This document shows positions 53,897 through 64,000 of a DNA stretch of 64,000 bases, in pieces. The DNA is from Alteromonadaceae bacterium XY-R5 (GTDB lineage: Bacteria; Pseudomonadota; Gammaproteobacteria; Enterobacterales; Alteromonadaceae), in NCBI GenBank assembly GCA_001660395.1, contig LXWE01000002.1, forward strand, positions 1,054,001 through 1,118,000. Direction: 5' to 3'. Position numbers and translations under genes: made by a program. The notes beneath the pieces were generated by a model. It was not told the DNA's origin and did not search any database. It was given only the letters and a program-made list of their open reading frames with translations. How positions within the stretch are numbered: position 1 is the stretch's first letter; each line of letters starts with the position of its first letter.

Positions 53897-56377
53897 TTAA
53901 TCTCTTGGAGGCGGTGGTGCCAATACTTCACGGTTACCATTGTGGGATGGCGCACTGACTACGCCAGACTGTTCCATTTGTTCAACCAGGCGTGCTGCGC
54001 GGTTATAACCGATACGGAATTTACGCTGAACACTGGAGACTGACGCGCGTCGAGACTCCGTCACAAACATCACTGCTTCATCATAGAATGCATCTAATTC
54101 CTGATCACTTCCTTCAGCCTGTTCGCCTGGCAAAAGAATTTCTGCCGATGCCTCACCATTTAAAATTTCATCAATATATTCTGGCTCGCCACGGCTCTGC
54201 CAGTCGGCTACCACAGCGTGTACTTCATGGTCGTCAACAAATGCACCATGCACACGGGTTGGTACACCCGTGCCCGGCGGTAAGTACAACATATCCCCCA
54301 TCCCTAATAGGGTTTCTGCACCCTGTTGATCCAAAATAGTACGTGAATCAATCTTAGAAGATACCTGGAAAGCAATTCGCGTGGGTATGTTAGCTTTAAT
54401 CAAGCCGGTAATAACATCAACTGAAGGTCGCTGGGTGGCGAGTACCAGGTGAATGCCTGCAGCACGCGCCTTTTGCGCTATACGTGCAATCAGTTCTTCT
54501 ACCTTTTTACCGACAATCATCATCATGTCAGCGAATTCATCGACAACGACAACAATTGCAGGGAGCTTTTCCAGATACGGCGCCTCTGTCTCCATACTTT
54601 CTTCTGATTTCCACAGCGGATCGCGAATTGGATTGCCGTCTTCTTTTGCCTGTAAAATTTTAGCGTTGTATCCCTTGAGGTTTCGCACCCCTAATTCGGA
54701 CATCAAACGGTAACGGCGTTCCATTTCACCCACACACCAGCGTAGCGCATTGGCCGCTTCTTTCATGTCGGTGACAACTTCCGCCAAAAGATGTGGAATA
54801 CCTTCGTAGACGGATAATTCCAGCATTTTTGGGTCAATCATGATCATGCGTACATCGTCTGGCGTCGATTTGTACAGCAAGCTTAAAATCATCACGTTTA
54901 CACCAACAGACTTACCTGAGCCTGTGGTACCCGCTACCAATAAATGTGGCATTTTGGCCAAATCCACCACGACAGGCTTACCTGAAATGTCGGCACCTAA
55001 CACCATAGTCAGTGCGGATGCTGATTTTTGAAATGCGTCACAACTTATGACTTCACTCAGGCGCACCATCTCTCGGTTTTTGTTTGGTAGTTCGAGACCA
55101 ATCACTGACTTACCCGGAATCACTTCAACCACACGCACAGACATGGCAGACATAGCGCGGGCCAAATCCTTCGATAAGGCAGAAATCTTGGCAACCTTCA
55201 CCCCAGGCGCCAGATCAAGTTCGAAACGCGTTATCACCGGCCCAGGGAAAACCCCTACCACTTTGGCTTCAATATTGAAATCAGCCAATTTCTCTTCTAC
55301 CAACCTCGAGATACCTTCCAGTTCCTCTTCCGATAACGGATTTTTATGCTTTTCTGGACGATCAAGTAGGTCAAACGATGGCATGGGAGCAATGTCAGTC
55401 GACGTTATCCCCTGCCCTTTTTTCATCTGAACGACTTGTTCTGTCATTGATGGTTTAGGCTTAACTGGCGTAATAATAGGGTTAGGTTTGGGAACTTCTG
55501 CCGACTCAACAGGATTTGTGTCCACTTGAACCGGTTGTTCCTGTCTATCGGGTTTAAATACATCGCCATCAAAGCCTGGCTCTGCCAGAACTTCATCTTG
55601 TGGCGTAACCAGCATATCCTCGGGAATAGTGAGCTCAGGCACTTTTCGTTCTGGCTCTCCGAGATCAGGTTCAACCCGCATACTGGTGATATTAATTTCT
55701 TCGACAGGTCCAGATGCCACCAAAGGCTGTTCATTATTCTTAAAGGTTAACCTTGGAATAGAAGTATTTGATAACCTCGCTGGGGCGCCATATAGCCATT
55801 TGGCGGAATGAATAGACCATCTTCCCGTCCAATCAACAATGCTAATCCAGGAAATGCCTGTAACTAAGGTAAAACCGGTACAGAAAAAGCAGAGTAACAA
55901 TAAAATCGTGCCGGCCATATTGAAATAGGGGATCATAGATGAACTAATCACATCACCAATAAAGCCACCGGCAGAAAAGTAAAATAAATCATCAAAATTA
56001 ATGCTGGCAATACCTGTTGCTCCCAGAAGAGCTAAGATCACACCGATGATACGCAGTCCGATAGTCAGATAATCAATGTCTGACAAATTTTTGCTTTGCT
56101 GAAAGGCGAACCAACCAAAAAATGCAATGGCAAATGGTAAAAGATACGCAATAAAACCAAAGATAAAAAATAAAATATCCGCCAGCCAGGCACCAATCGG
56201 GCCAACCCAATTATGGATATCACTTTGCAAGCCGGCCTGAGACCAGCTTGGATCCGCTGGATGAAAAGAAGCCAGGGCTAACAGTAGAAAAAATGCCAGG
56301 GCGCAGGTAAGCATCATACCCACTTCCATAATCCGTTGGAGACCTGTTAATCGCGCCATATTACTGTTTATATTCAT
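53897..56377 (-). CDS. ftsK: DNA translocase FtsK
   Basis: Septal DNA pump that clears the chromosome terminus and activates XerCD at dif. The 826-residue protein has four transmembrane helices at the N-terminus (about 20-175), a Pro/Glu/Val-rich linker of moderate length (about 200-330; much shorter than the E. coli 1329-residue protein), and the RecA-type motor with Walker [17 protein letters not shown] and Walker [16 protein letters not shown]-terminal gamma winged-helix domain (about 765-820, [20 protein letters not shown]) reads KOPS. It heads the lolA-rarA-crcB-serS operon, 110 bases after the lrp stop. Confidence 0.97.
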   Translation of the reverse strand: MNINSNMARLTGLQRIMEVGMMLTCALAFFLLLALASFHPADPSWSQAGLQSDIHNWVGPIGAWLADILFFIFGFIAYLLPFAIAFFGWFAFQQSKNLSDIDYLTIGLRIIGVILALLGATGIASINFDDLFYFSAGGFIGDVISSSMIPYFNMAGTILLLLCFFCTGFTLVTGISWISIVDWTGRWSIHSAKWLYGAPARLSNTSIPRLTFKNNEQPLVASGPVEEINITSMRVEPDLGEPERKVPELTIPEDMLVTPQDEVLAEPGFDGDVFKPDRQEQPVQVDTNPVESAEVPKPNPIITPVKPKPSMTEQVVQMKKGQGITSTDIAPMPSFDLLDRPEKHKNPLSEEELEGISRLVEEKLADFNIEAKVVGVFPGPVITRFELDLAPGVKVAKISALSKDLARAMSAMSVRVVEVIPGKSVIGLELPNKNREMVRLSEVISCDAFQKSASALTMVLGADISGKPVVVDLAKMPHLLVAGTTGSGKSVGVNVMILSLLYKSTPDDVRMIMIDPKMLELSVYEGIPHLLAEVVTDMKEAANALRWCVGEMERRYRLMSELGVRNLKGYNAKILQAKEDGNPIRDPLWKSEESMETEAPYLEKLPAIVVVVDEFADMMMIVGKKVEELIARIAQKARAAGIHLVLATQRPSVDVITGLIKANIPTRIAFQVSSKIDSRTILDQQGAETLLGMGDMLYLPPGTGVPTRVHGAFVDDHEVHAVVADWQSRGEPEYIDEILNGEASAEILLPGEQAEGSDQELDAFYDEAVMFVTESRRASVSSVQRKFRIGYNRAARLVEQMEQSGVVSAPSHNGNREVLAPPPPRD

Positions 56378-56487
56378 TTAACTGTCGTCGAAGGCTATAC
56401 GATACCAGCGCCATCCCCAAAATCCTAGCAAACGATGGTTTCACTGCTGATCATTTATACAATATTCAGGTTAATCGTTAATATGGT

Positions 56488-56973
56488 TCACTTGGCTGCA
56501 ATTTTGATGAATGTGGTCTGTTTCACTTCTTCCATCACTACGTAAGTGCGAGATTCGTTCACCCCAGGCAAACGAAGCAAGGTATCGCCTAACAGCTTTC
56601 TGTAGCTAGACATATCTGCCACCCTTGCTTTTAAAACAAAATCAAAGTGACCCGAAACTAAGTGACATTCCTGAATATCATCAAGTTGACGCACAGCAGC
56701 AGAAAATTCTTCGAAGATATCAGGTGACGTTTTGATCAAGGTAATCTCTACAAATACAAGCATCGCAGCGCCTAATTTTGCAGGATCTACTGAAGCATGA
56801 TAACCAGTAATATACCCCTGTGTTTCAAGCCGTTTAACTCGTTCAAGGCAGGGACTGGGGCTTAAACCAACTTCTTTAGCCAGTTCAACATTGGATATTT
56901 TGGCATTCTTCTGCAATTGAATAAGGATGTTTCTGTCTATTCTATCGAGATGTTTAGGCGTTTTTACCAGCAT
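56488..56973 (-). CDS. lrp: Leucine-responsive regulatory protein Lrp
   Basis: A 161-residue Lrp/AsnC regulator. The start at ATG 56973 aligns with the usual N-terminus (MLVKTPKHLDRIDRNIL); the frame runs 15 codons further upstream but the extension is atypical. The HTH lies at about 12-60 (RNILIQLQKNAKISNVELAK, GLSPSPCLERVKRLE) and the RAM effector domain at about 65-155. The gene is divergent from ald, and Lrp-type regulators commonly activate ald in response to alanine or leucine, so direct control across the AT-rich 138-base interval is likely. The order lrp-ftsK is common in this group. Confidence 0.95.
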   Translation of the reverse strand: MLVKTPKHLDRIDRNILIQLQKNAKISNVELAKEVGLSPSPCLERVKRLETQGYITGYHASVDPAKLGAAMLVFVEITLIKTSPDIFEEFSAAVRQLDDIQECHLVSGHFDFVLKARVADMSSYRKLLGDTLLRLPGVNESRTYVVMEEVKQTTFIKIAAK

Positions 56974-57111
56974 ATTAAATACCGCATATTTATGAATATG
57001 CAGTTGATAATACTGCAATTTGCCAATCTTCGAAAATTTATTCTTCTAAACTTACTCTATACTCGCCGCAAGTATATTTACCTTCAATAACAAAATATAA
57101 AAGGAAGAACC

Positions 57112-58242
57112 ATGTTAATCGGTGTACCTAAAGAAATTAAAAACCACGAATATCGTGTTGGCCTGACTCCTGCTGCAGTAAAAGAATTTTGCGCAAATGG
57201 TCATCAGGTATTGGTGCAAACCCAGGCTGGTGCGGCCATTGGCTTTGATGATGCACAGTATGCCGAAGCAGGTGCACAGATTATTGAAACAGCGGAGGAA
57301 ATCTTTGCTAAAGCAGAGATGATCGTTAAGGTCAAAGAACCGCAACCCAATGAATGCAAAATGTTGCGCAAGGGTCAGATACTGTACACCTATCTGCACT
57401 TAGCCCCAGACCCAATGCAAACTCAATTGCTGATTGAATCCGGCGCAACCTGCATTGCCTATGAAACGGTGACAGATGCTCGCGGAGCACTGCCTTTACT
57501 AGCGCCAATGAGTGAAGTGGCTGGACGCATGTCTATTCAGGCTGGCGCCCACTACCTTGAAAAGGCTCACGGCGGCAGCGGTACACTGCTGGGTGGTGTA
57601 CCAGGCGTTGCTCCGGGTAAAGTATTAGTCATCGGTGGTGGCGTTGTTGGAACACATGCTGCCAAAATGGCATTAGGTTTGGGTGCAGATGTAACAATAC
57701 TGGACCGCTCATTAAATCGTTTACGTGAACTGGATGATATCTTCCGTGGTCAGGTGAAAACGGTATTTTCTACTGTTGATGCGATTGAACACTATTCTTC
57801 AAAAGCCGATTTGGTAGTCGGCGCGGTATTAATCCCGGGCGCTGCAGCACCTAAATTACTGACGCGCGAACATATTAAGAATATGAAAGAAGGATCTGTC
57901 GTAGTTGACGTTGCCATCGATCAAGGCGGTTGTTTTGAAACATCAAAGGCCACAACACATCAGGAACCTGTCTATGTGGTTGACGGTGTCGTGCACTACT
58001 GTGTTGCTAACATGCCAGGTGGCGTGGCGCGTACATCCACGATTGCACTTAACAACGCAACGTTACCTTTTGGTTTAGCCTTAGCCAATAAAGGCGCCAA
58101 ACAGGCACTTCTAGATGATAAGCACTTGCTAAATGGCTTAAATGTACATGAAGGCAAAATTACATTTAAAGCAGTAGTAGATGCATTGGGCAAAGAACTC
58201 AATCTTGATTATGTTGATGCAGTAACGGCACTAAGCGCGTAA
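57112..58242 (+). CDS. ald: Alanine dehydrogenase
   Basis: Reversible NAD-dependent deamination of L-alanine to pyruvate and ammonia. The 376-residue protein has K75 ([10 protein letters not shown]) and H96 ([10 protein letters not shown]) in the catalytic positions, [19 protein letters not shown], the Rossmann loop [19 protein letters not shown] and [25 protein letters not shown] precedes the ATG. It is divergent from lrp, which probably regulates it, and ends at a strong terminator. Confidence 0.97.
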   Translation: MLIGVPKEIKNHEYRVGLTPAAVKEFCANGHQVLVQTQAGAAIGFDDAQYAEAGAQIIETAEEIFAKAEMIVKVKEPQPNECKMLRKGQILYTYLHLAPDPMQTQLLIESGATCIAYETVTDARGALPLLAPMSEVAGRMSIQAGAHYLEKAHGGSGTLLGGVPGVAPGKVLVIGGGVVGTHAAKMALGLGADVTILDRSLNRLRELDDIFRGQVKTVFSTVDAIEHYSSKADLVVGAVLIPGAAAPKLLTREHIKNMKEGSVVVDVAIDQGGCFETSKATTHQEPVYVVDGVVHYCVANMPGGVARTSTIALNNATLPFGLALANKGAKQALLDDKHLLNGLNVHEGKITFKAVVDALGKELNLDYVDAVTALSA

Positions 58243-58260
58243 CACTGAATATAGATAAAA

Positions 58261-58286
58261 AAACACCGCGATAACGCGGTGTTTTT
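58261..58286. terminator. Terminator between ald and pyrF
   Basis: AAACACCGCG (58261-58270) pairs with CGCGGTGTTT (58275-58284) around ATAA, with an A-run on the left and T-run on the right. It serves both convergent genes. Confidence 0.9.
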
Positions 58287-58300
58287 GTTTTTAATGTCAT

Positions 58301-58999
58301 TTAAGCTTCAATCGACTGATTGATTTGCTTCAATGTGGCAATTGGATTTTCTGCTTGTGTTATGGGACGACCGATCACCATGTAATCCACCCCAACCTGA
58401 ATAGCTCTTTCAGGCGTCATGATACGCTGTTGATCACCTACATCGCTACCTGCAGGGCGGATTCCAGGCGTGACTAACTGGAACTCGGCGCCGAGTTCAC
58501 GTTTGAGCATTTCTGCTTCCTGCGCTGAACACACTACACCATCTAATCCAGCTTCTTTGGTTAGTGTGGCCAAACGCAAAACTTGCTCCTGAATTGGCCA
58601 GGTTATGCCAATACCATTTGCATCATCCTGACTCATACTGGTCAAAATCGTCACAGCAATCAGCTTAGGCTGGTTTCCACCATTTGACGCTAGAGCCTGT
58701 TGCGCTGTTTCCATCATTTTAAGACCGCCTGACGCATGCACGTTCACCATCCAAACCCCCATGTCTGCTGCCGCTAAACACGCTTTGGCGACAGTATTGG
58801 GAATATCATGGAATTTTAGGTCCAAAAATATATCAAATCCTTTGTTAATTAATCCTTTTACAAACGTCGGTCCAAAATACGTAAACATTTCTTTGCCAAC
58901 TTTCAGACGACAAAGAGAAGGATCTAAACCATCTACAAAAGAGAGTGCTTTTTCCTGTTTATCAAAATCCAGAGCAACGATAATTTTAGGATCGTTCAT
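58301..58999 (-). CDS. pyrF: Orotidine 5'-phosphate decarboxylase
   Basis: Last step of UMP synthesis. The 232-residue protein from ATG 58999 matches E. coli PyrF (245) and begins [19 protein letters not shown]; the frame runs 17 codons further upstream into lapB, which is not the usual start. Active-site motif [14 protein letters not shown] (Asp-Lys-x-x-Asp) and the C-terminal phosphate-binding [12 protein letters not shown] are present. It follows lapB by eight bases; the lapA-lapB-pyrF order is as in E. coli. Confidence 0.97.
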   Translation of the reverse strand: MNDPKIIVALDFDKQEKALSFVDGLDPSLCRLKVGKEMFTYFGPTFVKGLINKGFDIFLDLKFHDIPNTVAKACLAAADMGVWMVNVHASGGLKMMETAQQALASNGGNQPKLIAVTILTSMSQDDANGIGITWPIQEQVLRLATLTKEAGLDGVVCSAQEAEMLKRELGAEFQLVTPGIRPAGSDVGDQQRIMTPERAIQVGVDYMVIGRPITQAENPIATLKQINQSIEA

Positions 59000-59007
59000 G
59001 CGGTGTT

Positions 59008-60177
59008 CTATTCTCCGTCTAAGCCTTTTATGGGTTTGACCAGGCCCCACTTTTTACAAGATGGGCATAACCAATGAATTTGACGCCCCGAAAAACCACA
59101 ACCATGGCATCTATACTTGGGACGTTGATTAATTTGCGCTTCTACTAATTCAGATAAGAGTTGAAGGCTATCTGTGGCCTGTTGCTGCGCTTGTAACTCG
59201 ATATAAAGCTTCATCAGGGTTTTAAACCCTTTCATCGTAGGATGAGTACGTAACTGCTCAAGTAATACTTCTGCCGCTTTTGGCTTGTCACCGCGCCTTG
59301 CCAACAAATTGACTTTCGCCAAATATGCAGTTGCACATTTCTGCCAGTATTGTTCCAGCATCGCTTCAAGTTTTTCCCAGTTATCACTGGATTCAGCACA
59401 TTTCTCAAGGAGTGGCACAGCTTCGCTAAACCAAGAGACATCGCGCTTTGGTACTTCACCTAAATAGTCCATCGCCTGGTCATAATCCTGGGTGCGAATC
59501 GCTATATCAGCCAACAATAACCAGGGACGCACATTCTTTTCATCCGACATAATGGCGCGATGGAGTAACTTTTCAGCCTCTTTATCATCACCCTTTCTTA
59601 CCAATAACTGCGCCTGTTCGCAGTAAAAATGCGAAATACGCTGGCAAATTTCGTCCGTCTCCCCCTGAATGGCAAAAAGCTTTTCCGCCAGTTCAATACC
59701 GCGATCCCACTCTTTAGTCGTCTGATAAATATTAAATAGCTGCGTCTGAGCTTCTAGAGCATGCTTTTCACTTTGCAATAACTGCGTAAACGCATTTTCT
59801 GCTCGTTCAAGGAATCCTGCCTGGATATAGTCTTTTCCCAGTTCCTGTAATGCTGCGTGCTGATGAGCAGTATCTACATCTTTTTGATTGACGAGGTTTT
59901 GGTGAATTTTAATCGCACGGTCCAGCTCTCCACGGTGACGAAAAAAATTACCCATTGCGATATGAGTATCTGCGGTATCACTATCAAGATTTATCATTTT
60001 AATCAGAGTATCAACCGCTTTGTCTGGTTGATCTGAAAGTAAAAAATTTAAACCTTTAAAATAGTGGCGAGACAGTATTTTGGATTGTTTACGTTGTGCT
60101 TGGCGTAAACTGTTACGCCCCATCACCCAGCCATAACCGGCAGCGACGGGTAATAACAGAAACAACAGCTCTAGCAT
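59008..60177 (-). CDS. lapB: Lipopolysaccharide assembly protein LapB (YciM)
   Basis: Inner-membrane regulator that promotes FtsH degradation of LpxC and so balances LPS with phospholipid. The 389-residue protein equals the E. coli length. It has an N-terminal membrane helix (about 1-18), nine or so TPR repeats (about 35-345) and a C-terminal rubredoxin-like metal site with two Cys pairs, [18 protein letters not shown]. It is three bases from lapA and coupled to pyrF. Confidence 0.97.
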   Translation of the reverse strand: MLELLFLLLPVAAGYGWVMGRNSLRQAQRKQSKILSRHYFKGLNFLLSDQPDKAVDTLIKMINLDSDTADTHIAMGNFFRHRGELDRAIKIHQNLVNQKDVDTAHQHAALQELGKDYIQAGFLERAENAFTQLLQSEKHALEAQTQLFNIYQTTKEWDRGIELAEKLFAIQGETDEICQRISHFYCEQAQLLVRKGDDKEAEKLLHRAIMSDEKNVRPWLLLADIAIRTQDYDQAMDYLGEVPKRDVSWFSEAVPLLEKCAESSDNWEKLEAMLEQYWQKCATAYLAKVNLLARRGDKPKAAEVLLEQLRTHPTMKGFKTLMKLYIELQAQQQATDSLQLLSELVEAQINQRPKYRCHGCGFSGRQIHWLCPSCKKWGLVKPIKGLDGE

Positions 60178-60179
60178 AA

Positions 60180-60455
60180 TCAGTGACTTGAATTACGGGA
60201 AAGTTGCGCAACCTGCTTTTTTAGCTGGCGAATGCGGAAAGACAGTCGAAAGTAAGCAAACAAATAAATAACGCCGCTTAGAATGACGCCCATTAATAAA
60301 ACGATAGCCATAAGGCTCGATAACGGAAGTTGAGACTGTGCGATTAAATAATTAACCGTGACCTGTTGATCATTTTGCGCCCCAAGGACAATCGCTACCA
60401 CTAATAATAAAACGCAGCCAATCAGGCCGATAACGCCTTTCAACCTTCCCTCCAA
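60180..60455 (-). CDS. lapA: Lipopolysaccharide assembly protein LapA (YciS)
   Basis: A 91-residue DUF1049 protein with two transmembrane helices (about 5-24 and 41-66) and a short basic coiled tail. Family marks are VLGAQNDQQVTVNYLIAQ and PLSSLMAIVLLMGVILSG. It is a partner of LapB in LPS control. It is preceded by the ihfB terminator, so lapA-lapB-pyrF form a separate unit, presumably with a promoter in the 60456-60540 interval. Confidence 0.95.
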   Translation of the reverse strand: MEGRLKGVIGLIGCVLLLVVAIVLGAQNDQQVTVNYLIAQSQLPLSSLMAIVLLMGVILSGVIYLFAYFRLSFRIRQLKKQVAQLSRNSSH

Positions 60456-60542
60456 ACACTTCTAATTCAATAAGTTGTTGTAGTTGTCTGAATCCGTGAC
60501 AGCAACATTATTGGTGGTATTTTCTTTAACTGCAACTGTAAC

Positions 60543-60574
60543 AAAAACGGCACCCCATTTGGAGTGCCGTTTTT
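60543..60574 (-). terminator. Terminator after ihfB
   Basis: AAAAACGGCAC (60543-60553) pairs with GTGCCGTTTTT (60564-60574) around a 10-base loop. It has an A-run on one side and a T-run on the other, 17 bases beyond the ihfB stop. Confidence 0.9.
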
Positions 60575-60590
60575 AAAAAATCAGTACCGA

Positions 60591-60881
60591 TTAGTGCGTT
60601 AACCCTTCGTTCACGCGTTCGCGCAATTCTTTACCTGGCTTAAAGTGAGGGACGTATTTGCCGTCCAACTTCACTGTTTCACCAGTTTTTGGGTTACGAC
60701 CAACTCGGGGAGCACGATAATGCAAAGAGAAACTTCCAAAGCCGCGGATTTCAATGCGGTCGCCCTTTTGAAGGGTTTGCGCCATCTGCTCCAACATTTC
60801 TTTGATAGCAGATTCTACGTCCTTGGCAGGAATATGACGTGCTTTATCGGCAAGCTTTTCGATAAGTTCTGACTTAGTCAT
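60591..60881 (-). CDS. ihfB: Integration host factor beta subunit
   Basis: DNA-bending nucleoid protein, partner of IhfA. The 96-residue protein shows [32 protein letters not shown] and [20 protein letters not shown], the DNA-inserting beta arm with its conserved proline. It lies 74 bases after rpsA on the same strand, with a hairpin in the gap; the cmk-rpsA-ihfB order is conserved. IHF is also the usual bending factor for sigma-54 promoters such as the one at 28407. Confidence 0.98.
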   Translation of the reverse strand: MTKSELIEKLADKARHIPAKDVESAIKEMLEQMAQTLQKGDRIEIRGFGSFSLHYRAPRVGRNPKTGETVKLDGKYVPHFKPGKELRERVNEGLTH

Positions 60882-60923
60882 TTCACTCTCCGTAATGGAT
60901 TAATCAAAGGGCTACCGACAAAT

Positions 60924-60949
60924 AAGAGGCCGGAAAACCGGCCCCTCTT
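60924..60949 (-). terminator. Hairpin between rpsA and ihfB
   Basis: AAGAGG-CCGG pairs with CCGG-CC-CCTCTT (2-base bulge) around AAAA. The U-run is weak, so partial termination or attenuation between rpsA and ihfB is more likely than a full stop. Confidence 0.6.
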
Positions 60950-60955
60950 TGCAAC

Positions 60956-62629
60956 TTACTCTTCGCCTTTCGCAGCTTTGAAGGCTTCAGCCATGGCGTT
61001 AGCAAAACCAGCTTCTTCTTGCTGATTTACTTTATCCAGAGCTTCTTTCTCTTCAGCTTGGTCTTTGGCTTTAACAGACAAGTTGACTACGCGGTTTTTG
61101 CGATCAACGCCCATGAATTTAGCTTCCAGAGACTCGCCTACAGATACTACTTCAGAAGCATCATCTACGCGGTCACGGGCCAAATCAGCAGCGCGAACAT
61201 AACCTTCAACTTCTTCGCCAAGTTGAACTGTTACGCCTTTCGCATCAACTGCGGTAACCATACCAATAACGATAGCACCTTTCTTGTTGTCTGTCAGATA
61301 CTTATTGAAAGGATCTTCTTCGATTTGCTTCACGCCAAGAGAGATACGCTCACGCTCTGGGTCGACTTGCAGTACAACAGCAGAGATTTCGTCGCCTTTC
61401 TTGTATTCACGCACGGCTTCTTCGCCAGCTTTGTTCCAAGAAATGTCAGACAAGTGAACCAGACCGTCGATGCCACCGTCCAGGCCGATGAAGATACCGA
61501 AGTCAGTGATTGACTTGATCTTACCAGATACTTTATCGCCTTTATTGTGAGACTTCGCGAACTCTTCCCAAGGGTTAGCTTTACACTGTTTCAGACCCAG
61601 AGAAATACGACGACGCTCTTCATCAATCTCTAGCACCATTACTTCTACTGAATCGCCCAGGTTAACAACCTTAGATGGGTGAATATTCTTGTTAGTCCAA
61701 TCCATTTCAGAAACGTGTACCAGACCTTCAACGCCGTCTTCGATTTCAACGAAGCAACCGTAATCAGTCAGGTTAGTTACGTTACCAGTTAGCTTAGTGC
61801 CTTCTGGGTAACGCTGAGCAATTTCTTGCCATGGATCGCTGCCCATTTGCTTCATGCCCAGAGATACACGTTGCTTGTCTTTGTCGAACTTCAGTACTTT
61901 AACTGTGATTTCATCACCAACGTTCACGATTTCACTTGGGTGCTTAACGCGTTTCCAAGCCATATCAGTGATGTGCAGAAGACCATCAACGCCACCCAGG
62001 TCTACGAAAGCACCGTAGTCAGTCAGGTTCTTAACGATACCCTTAACTTCATGACCTTCGTCCAGGTTAGCCAGCAGAGATTCGCGCTCAGCGCTGCTTT
62101 CTGCTTCAATAACTGCGCGACGAGAAACAACAACGTTGTTACGCTTAGCGTCTAACTTGATTACTTTAAATTCAAGCTCTTTGCCTTCCAGATGAGTCGT
62201 GTCACGAACTGGACGAACGTCTACCAGAGAACCAGGTAAGAAGGCGCGTACACTGTTAACTTCAACAGTGAAACCACCTTTAACTTTACCATTGATGATG
62301 CCCTTGATAGTGGCTTTTTCTTCATAGGCTTTTTCAAGCTCAACCCAGGCTTCGTGACGTTTCGCTTTTTCGCGAGACAGGATAGTCTCACCGAAGCCGT
62401 CTTCTACCGCGTCCAGGGCTACATCAACAGTGTCACCGATGGCGATTTCCAGTGCACCTTCTGCGTTTTTGAACTGCTCCGCAGGGATAGCACTTTCAGA
62501 CTTAAGACCCGCATCGACCAAAACGATGTCTTTATCGATAGAAACAACAGTACCTTTAACAATGGCACCAGGACGGGTTTCAAGTTCTTTTAAACTTTCT
62601 TCGAATAGTTGAGCAAAATTCTCAGTCAT
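60956..62629 (-). CDS. rpsA: 30S ribosomal protein S1
   Basis: A 557-residue protein equal in length to E. coli S1. Starting at ATG 62629 ([19 protein letters not shown]), it has six S1 repeats; examples are [40 protein letters not shown] and [20 protein letters not shown]. It binds mRNA on the 30S subunit and melts structured leaders. The start has no real Shine-Dalgarno, only GAAATT, as in E. coli, where S1 represses its own translation. The frame extends ten codons upstream but the extension is not typical. Confidence 0.98.
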   Translation of the reverse strand: MTENFAQLFEESLKELETRPGAIVKGTVVSIDKDIVLVDAGLKSESAIPAEQFKNAEGALEIAIGDTVDVALDAVEDGFGETILSREKAKRHEAWVELEKAYEEKATIKGIINGKVKGGFTVEVNSVRAFLPGSLVDVRPVRDTTHLEGKELEFKVIKLDAKRNNVVVSRRAVIEAESSAERESLLANLDEGHEVKGIVKNLTDYGAFVDLGGVDGLLHITDMAWKRVKHPSEIVNVGDEITVKVLKFDKDKQRVSLGMKQMGSDPWQEIAQRYPEGTKLTGNVTNLTDYGCFVEIEDGVEGLVHVSEMDWTNKNIHPSKVVNLGDSVEVMVLEIDEERRRISLGLKQCKANPWEEFAKSHNKGDKVSGKIKSITDFGIFIGLDGGIDGLVHLSDISWNKAGEEAVREYKKGDEISAVVLQVDPERERISLGVKQIEEDPFNKYLTDNKKGAIVIGMVTAVDAKGVTVQLGEEVEGYVRAADLARDRVDDASEVVSVGESLEAKFMGVDRKNRVVNLSVKAKDQAEEKEALDKVNQQEEAGFANAMAEAFKAAKGEE

Positions 62630-62748
62630 AATTTCAACATTTAGAATTGACATCCACATTGCATTCCCGCTAACGTGGGGTTGTTCACATTTGTTCGATT
62701 CATCCTGATTCGAACACAGTAAAAAGTTTGGCGTAGCAATAAAGAGAG

Positions 62749-63429
62749 CTAAGCTCCCTTAAGCTTTAATTCGACAAACTCAGCCACTTTTACAAGCACT
62801 TGATCGATTCCTAATTCAGTGGAATCCAATACAAGGGCATCTTCTGCCGGGACTAACGGAGCGACAGAACGATTCATATCTCGATCGTCTCTCGCCTGTA
62901 TGTCGGCTAAAAGGCCATCAATGCTAACATCGAGGCCCTTTTCTTTCAACTGATTATAGCGTCTTCTCGCGCGTTCCTCGGCACTGGCCGTCAGGAAAAT
63001 TTTCGCTTCCGCGTTTGGAAACACCACGGTTCCCATATCTCGGCCGTCGGCTACCAGGCCTGGCGCCTCTCTAAACGCTCGCTGACGTCGCAATAACGCT
63101 TCCCTTACCCGCGGCAAAGAAGCGACTTTAGACGCGACAGCTCCTACTTCTTCTGTACGAATTGAATGCGTAACATCCTCACCCTCTAGGATGATTTTGC
63201 TATCACCGTTACTGGTTTCAAAGTTAACATCCAACCCGGAAGCTAGCGGAATAAGACCGTCTTCATCTTCAGGATCGATCTGATGATGAATAGATGCAAT
63301 GGCCAACACCCGGTAAATGGCACCACTGTCTAAGAAATGCCAGCCTAATTGTTTTGCCAGCAATGTGCTGACAGTACCCTTTCCTGCGCCGCTTGGACCG
63401 TCAATGGTAACGACTGGGGATATAAGCAT
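62749..63429 (-). CDS. cmk: Cytidylate kinase
   Basis: Phosphorylates CMP and dCMP with ATP. The 226-residue protein has the P-loop [13 protein letters not shown] near the N-terminus, the NMP-binding insert typical of bacterial CMK, the lid arginines in [13 protein letters not shown] and [13 protein letters not shown]. The order aroA-cmk-rpsA is conserved. An intrinsic terminator lies between aroA and cmk, so cmk has its own promoter or depends on read-through. Confidence 0.97.
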   Translation of the reverse strand: MLISPVVTIDGPSGAGKGTVSTLLAKQLGWHFLDSGAIYRVLAIASIHHQIDPEDEDGLIPLASGLDVNFETSNGDSKIILEGEDVTHSIRTEEVGAVASKVASLPRVREALLRRQRAFREAPGLVADGRDMGTVVFPNAEAKIFLTASAEERARRRYNQLKEKGLDVSIDGLLADIQARDDRDMNRSVAPLVPAEDALVLDSTELGIDQVLVKVAEFVELKLKGA

Positions 63430-63507
63430 ACCCTCTCCTGCGCTTGTGCTTTAAAAATCGGGCGCAATTATACGCAAACACTATGGATTAGCAATGTAAG
63501 TAATAAG

Positions 63508-63543
63508 AAAAGGGGAAGTAATGATTTGTTACTTCCCCTTTTT
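63508..63543 (-). terminator. Terminator after aroA
   Basis: AAAAGGGGAAGTAA (63508-63521) pairs perfectly with TTACTTCCCCTTTT (63529-63542) around a 7-base loop, 19 bases beyond the aroA stop. The long stem with flanking A/T runs makes it a strong terminator. Confidence 0.9.
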
Positions 63544-63561
63544 CGGTAAGTTTGTGACTAA

Positions 63562-64000
63562 TTAACGACAGATCGATGAAAATCGCGTGAAATAGTCGGG
63601 AAATGTCTTTGCTGTACATCCGGGATCATTAATGACAACGGCTGTATCGCTCAATGCAACTAACGAAAAACACATCGCAATTCGATGATCATTATAGGTA
63701 TCAATCGCAGCTTCAGTCAGTTTTTCGGGAGGTGTAACTTCTATAAAGTCATGCCCTTCAACGACAGTTGCACCGACCTTTTTTAATTCAGTCGCCATAG
63801 CGGCCAAACGATCCGTTTCTTTTACTCGCCAGTTGTAGATATTACGGATGGCAGTCGTACCTTTGGCAAACAAGGCTGTAGTGGCAATGGTCATGGCGGC
63901 ATCCGGAATGTGATTCATATCCAGATCTACTCCGTGTAAAGGTGCTCCAGTGACACGAATATAATCATCGCCCCACTCTACTTGCGCACCCATTTTTTCA
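63562..64000 (-). CDS. aroA: 3-phosphoshikimate 1-carboxyvinyltransferase (EPSP synthase), C-terminal part
   Basis: The frame runs off the right edge, so only the last 146 residues are visible. They contain [14 protein letters not shown], the [17 protein letters not shown] block, [20 protein letters not shown] with the conserved Lys-Glu-Thr-Asp-Arg, [16 protein letters not shown] and [14 protein letters not shown]. These are the C-terminal domain marks of class I AroA, which makes EPSP in the shikimate pathway. No start can be assigned. Confidence 0.96.
   Translation of the reverse strand, partial: EKMGAQVEWGDDYIRVTGAPLHGVDLDMNHIPDAAMTIATTALFAKGTTAIRNIYNWRVKETDRLAAMATELKKVGATVVEGHDFIEVTPPEKLTEAAIDTYNDHRIAMCFSLVALSDTAVVINDPGCTAKTFPDYFTRFSSICR

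Noticed and set aside
56974-57111. Exact Lrp binding sites between lrp and ald
   Set aside because: The interval is AT-rich and suitable, but I could not align a clear match to the Lrp consensus, so no site is listed.
60956-62629. Repeated segments in rpsA as possible tandem repeats
   Set aside because: They are the coding sequence of six S1 domains, not DNA repeats or CRISPR.

Overview
The window is chromosomal DNA of a marine-type gammaproteobacterium, most likely of the Alteromonadales (Alteromonadaceae-like). This is inferred from gene content and from gene orders shared with Escherichia, Vibrio and Shewanella: ybgA-phrB, elyC/cmoM, fadE/yafJ, purM-purN, hda next to wrbA and yfgD, perM/bepA/yfgD, uvrY-uvrC-pgsA-tRNA(Gly-Cys-Leu), tRNA-Ser/yccA/tusDCBE, ftsK-lolA-rarA-crcB-serS, and aroA-cmk-rpsA-ihfB-lapA-lapB-pyrF. 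Both ends are cut inside genes: the end of a YbgA-type protein at the left and the 3' part of aroA at the right. No rRNA, prophage or CRISPR array is visible.

Layout. 1-12 kb: DNA repair (phrB, sbcB), metal-binding YbgI, envelope factor ElyC, tRNA modification (cmoM), D-lactate dehydrogenase, glutathione peroxidase, a DUF342 protein and a receiver-TPR protein without a phosphoacceptor Asp. 12-26 kb: fadE with a FadR-like operator, yafJ, purine synthesis (purM, purN), hda, a lipoprotein metalloprotease, wrbA, yfgD, a TlpA-like thioredoxin and bepA. 26-33 kb: perM, an EamA transporter, then a nitrogen-scavenging operon (formate/nitrite channel, PP2C-kinase fusion, cyanase) and a TauE exporter. 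33-38 kb: accessory catabolic block (PL10 pectate lyase, GlxA-type regulator, DJ-1/PfpI protein, GH97 glycosidase). 38-40.6 kb: tyrosine recombinase plus a putative ribbon-helix-helix protein, bracketed by 20-bp direct repeats. 41-50 kb: CDF transporter, five tRNA genes, uvrY-uvrC-pgsA, an IS200-type element, yccA and tusDCBE. 50-64 kb: a dense housekeeping block.

The most striking system is at 28.3-31.7 kb. A perfect NtrC-type palindrome, a sigma-54 -24/-12 promoter and a two-hairpin ANTAR-type antitermination leader with an overlapping terminator all precede a formate/nitrite-family channel. A fused protein phosphatase/protein kinase follows, with its Shine-Dalgarno buried in a hairpin, and then cyanase. 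This reads as a nitrogen-limitation and nitrate/nitrite-gated operon with an uncharacterised phospho-signalling component. The second unusual unit is the recombinase/RHH module, with perfect inverted repeats over or next to both start codons.
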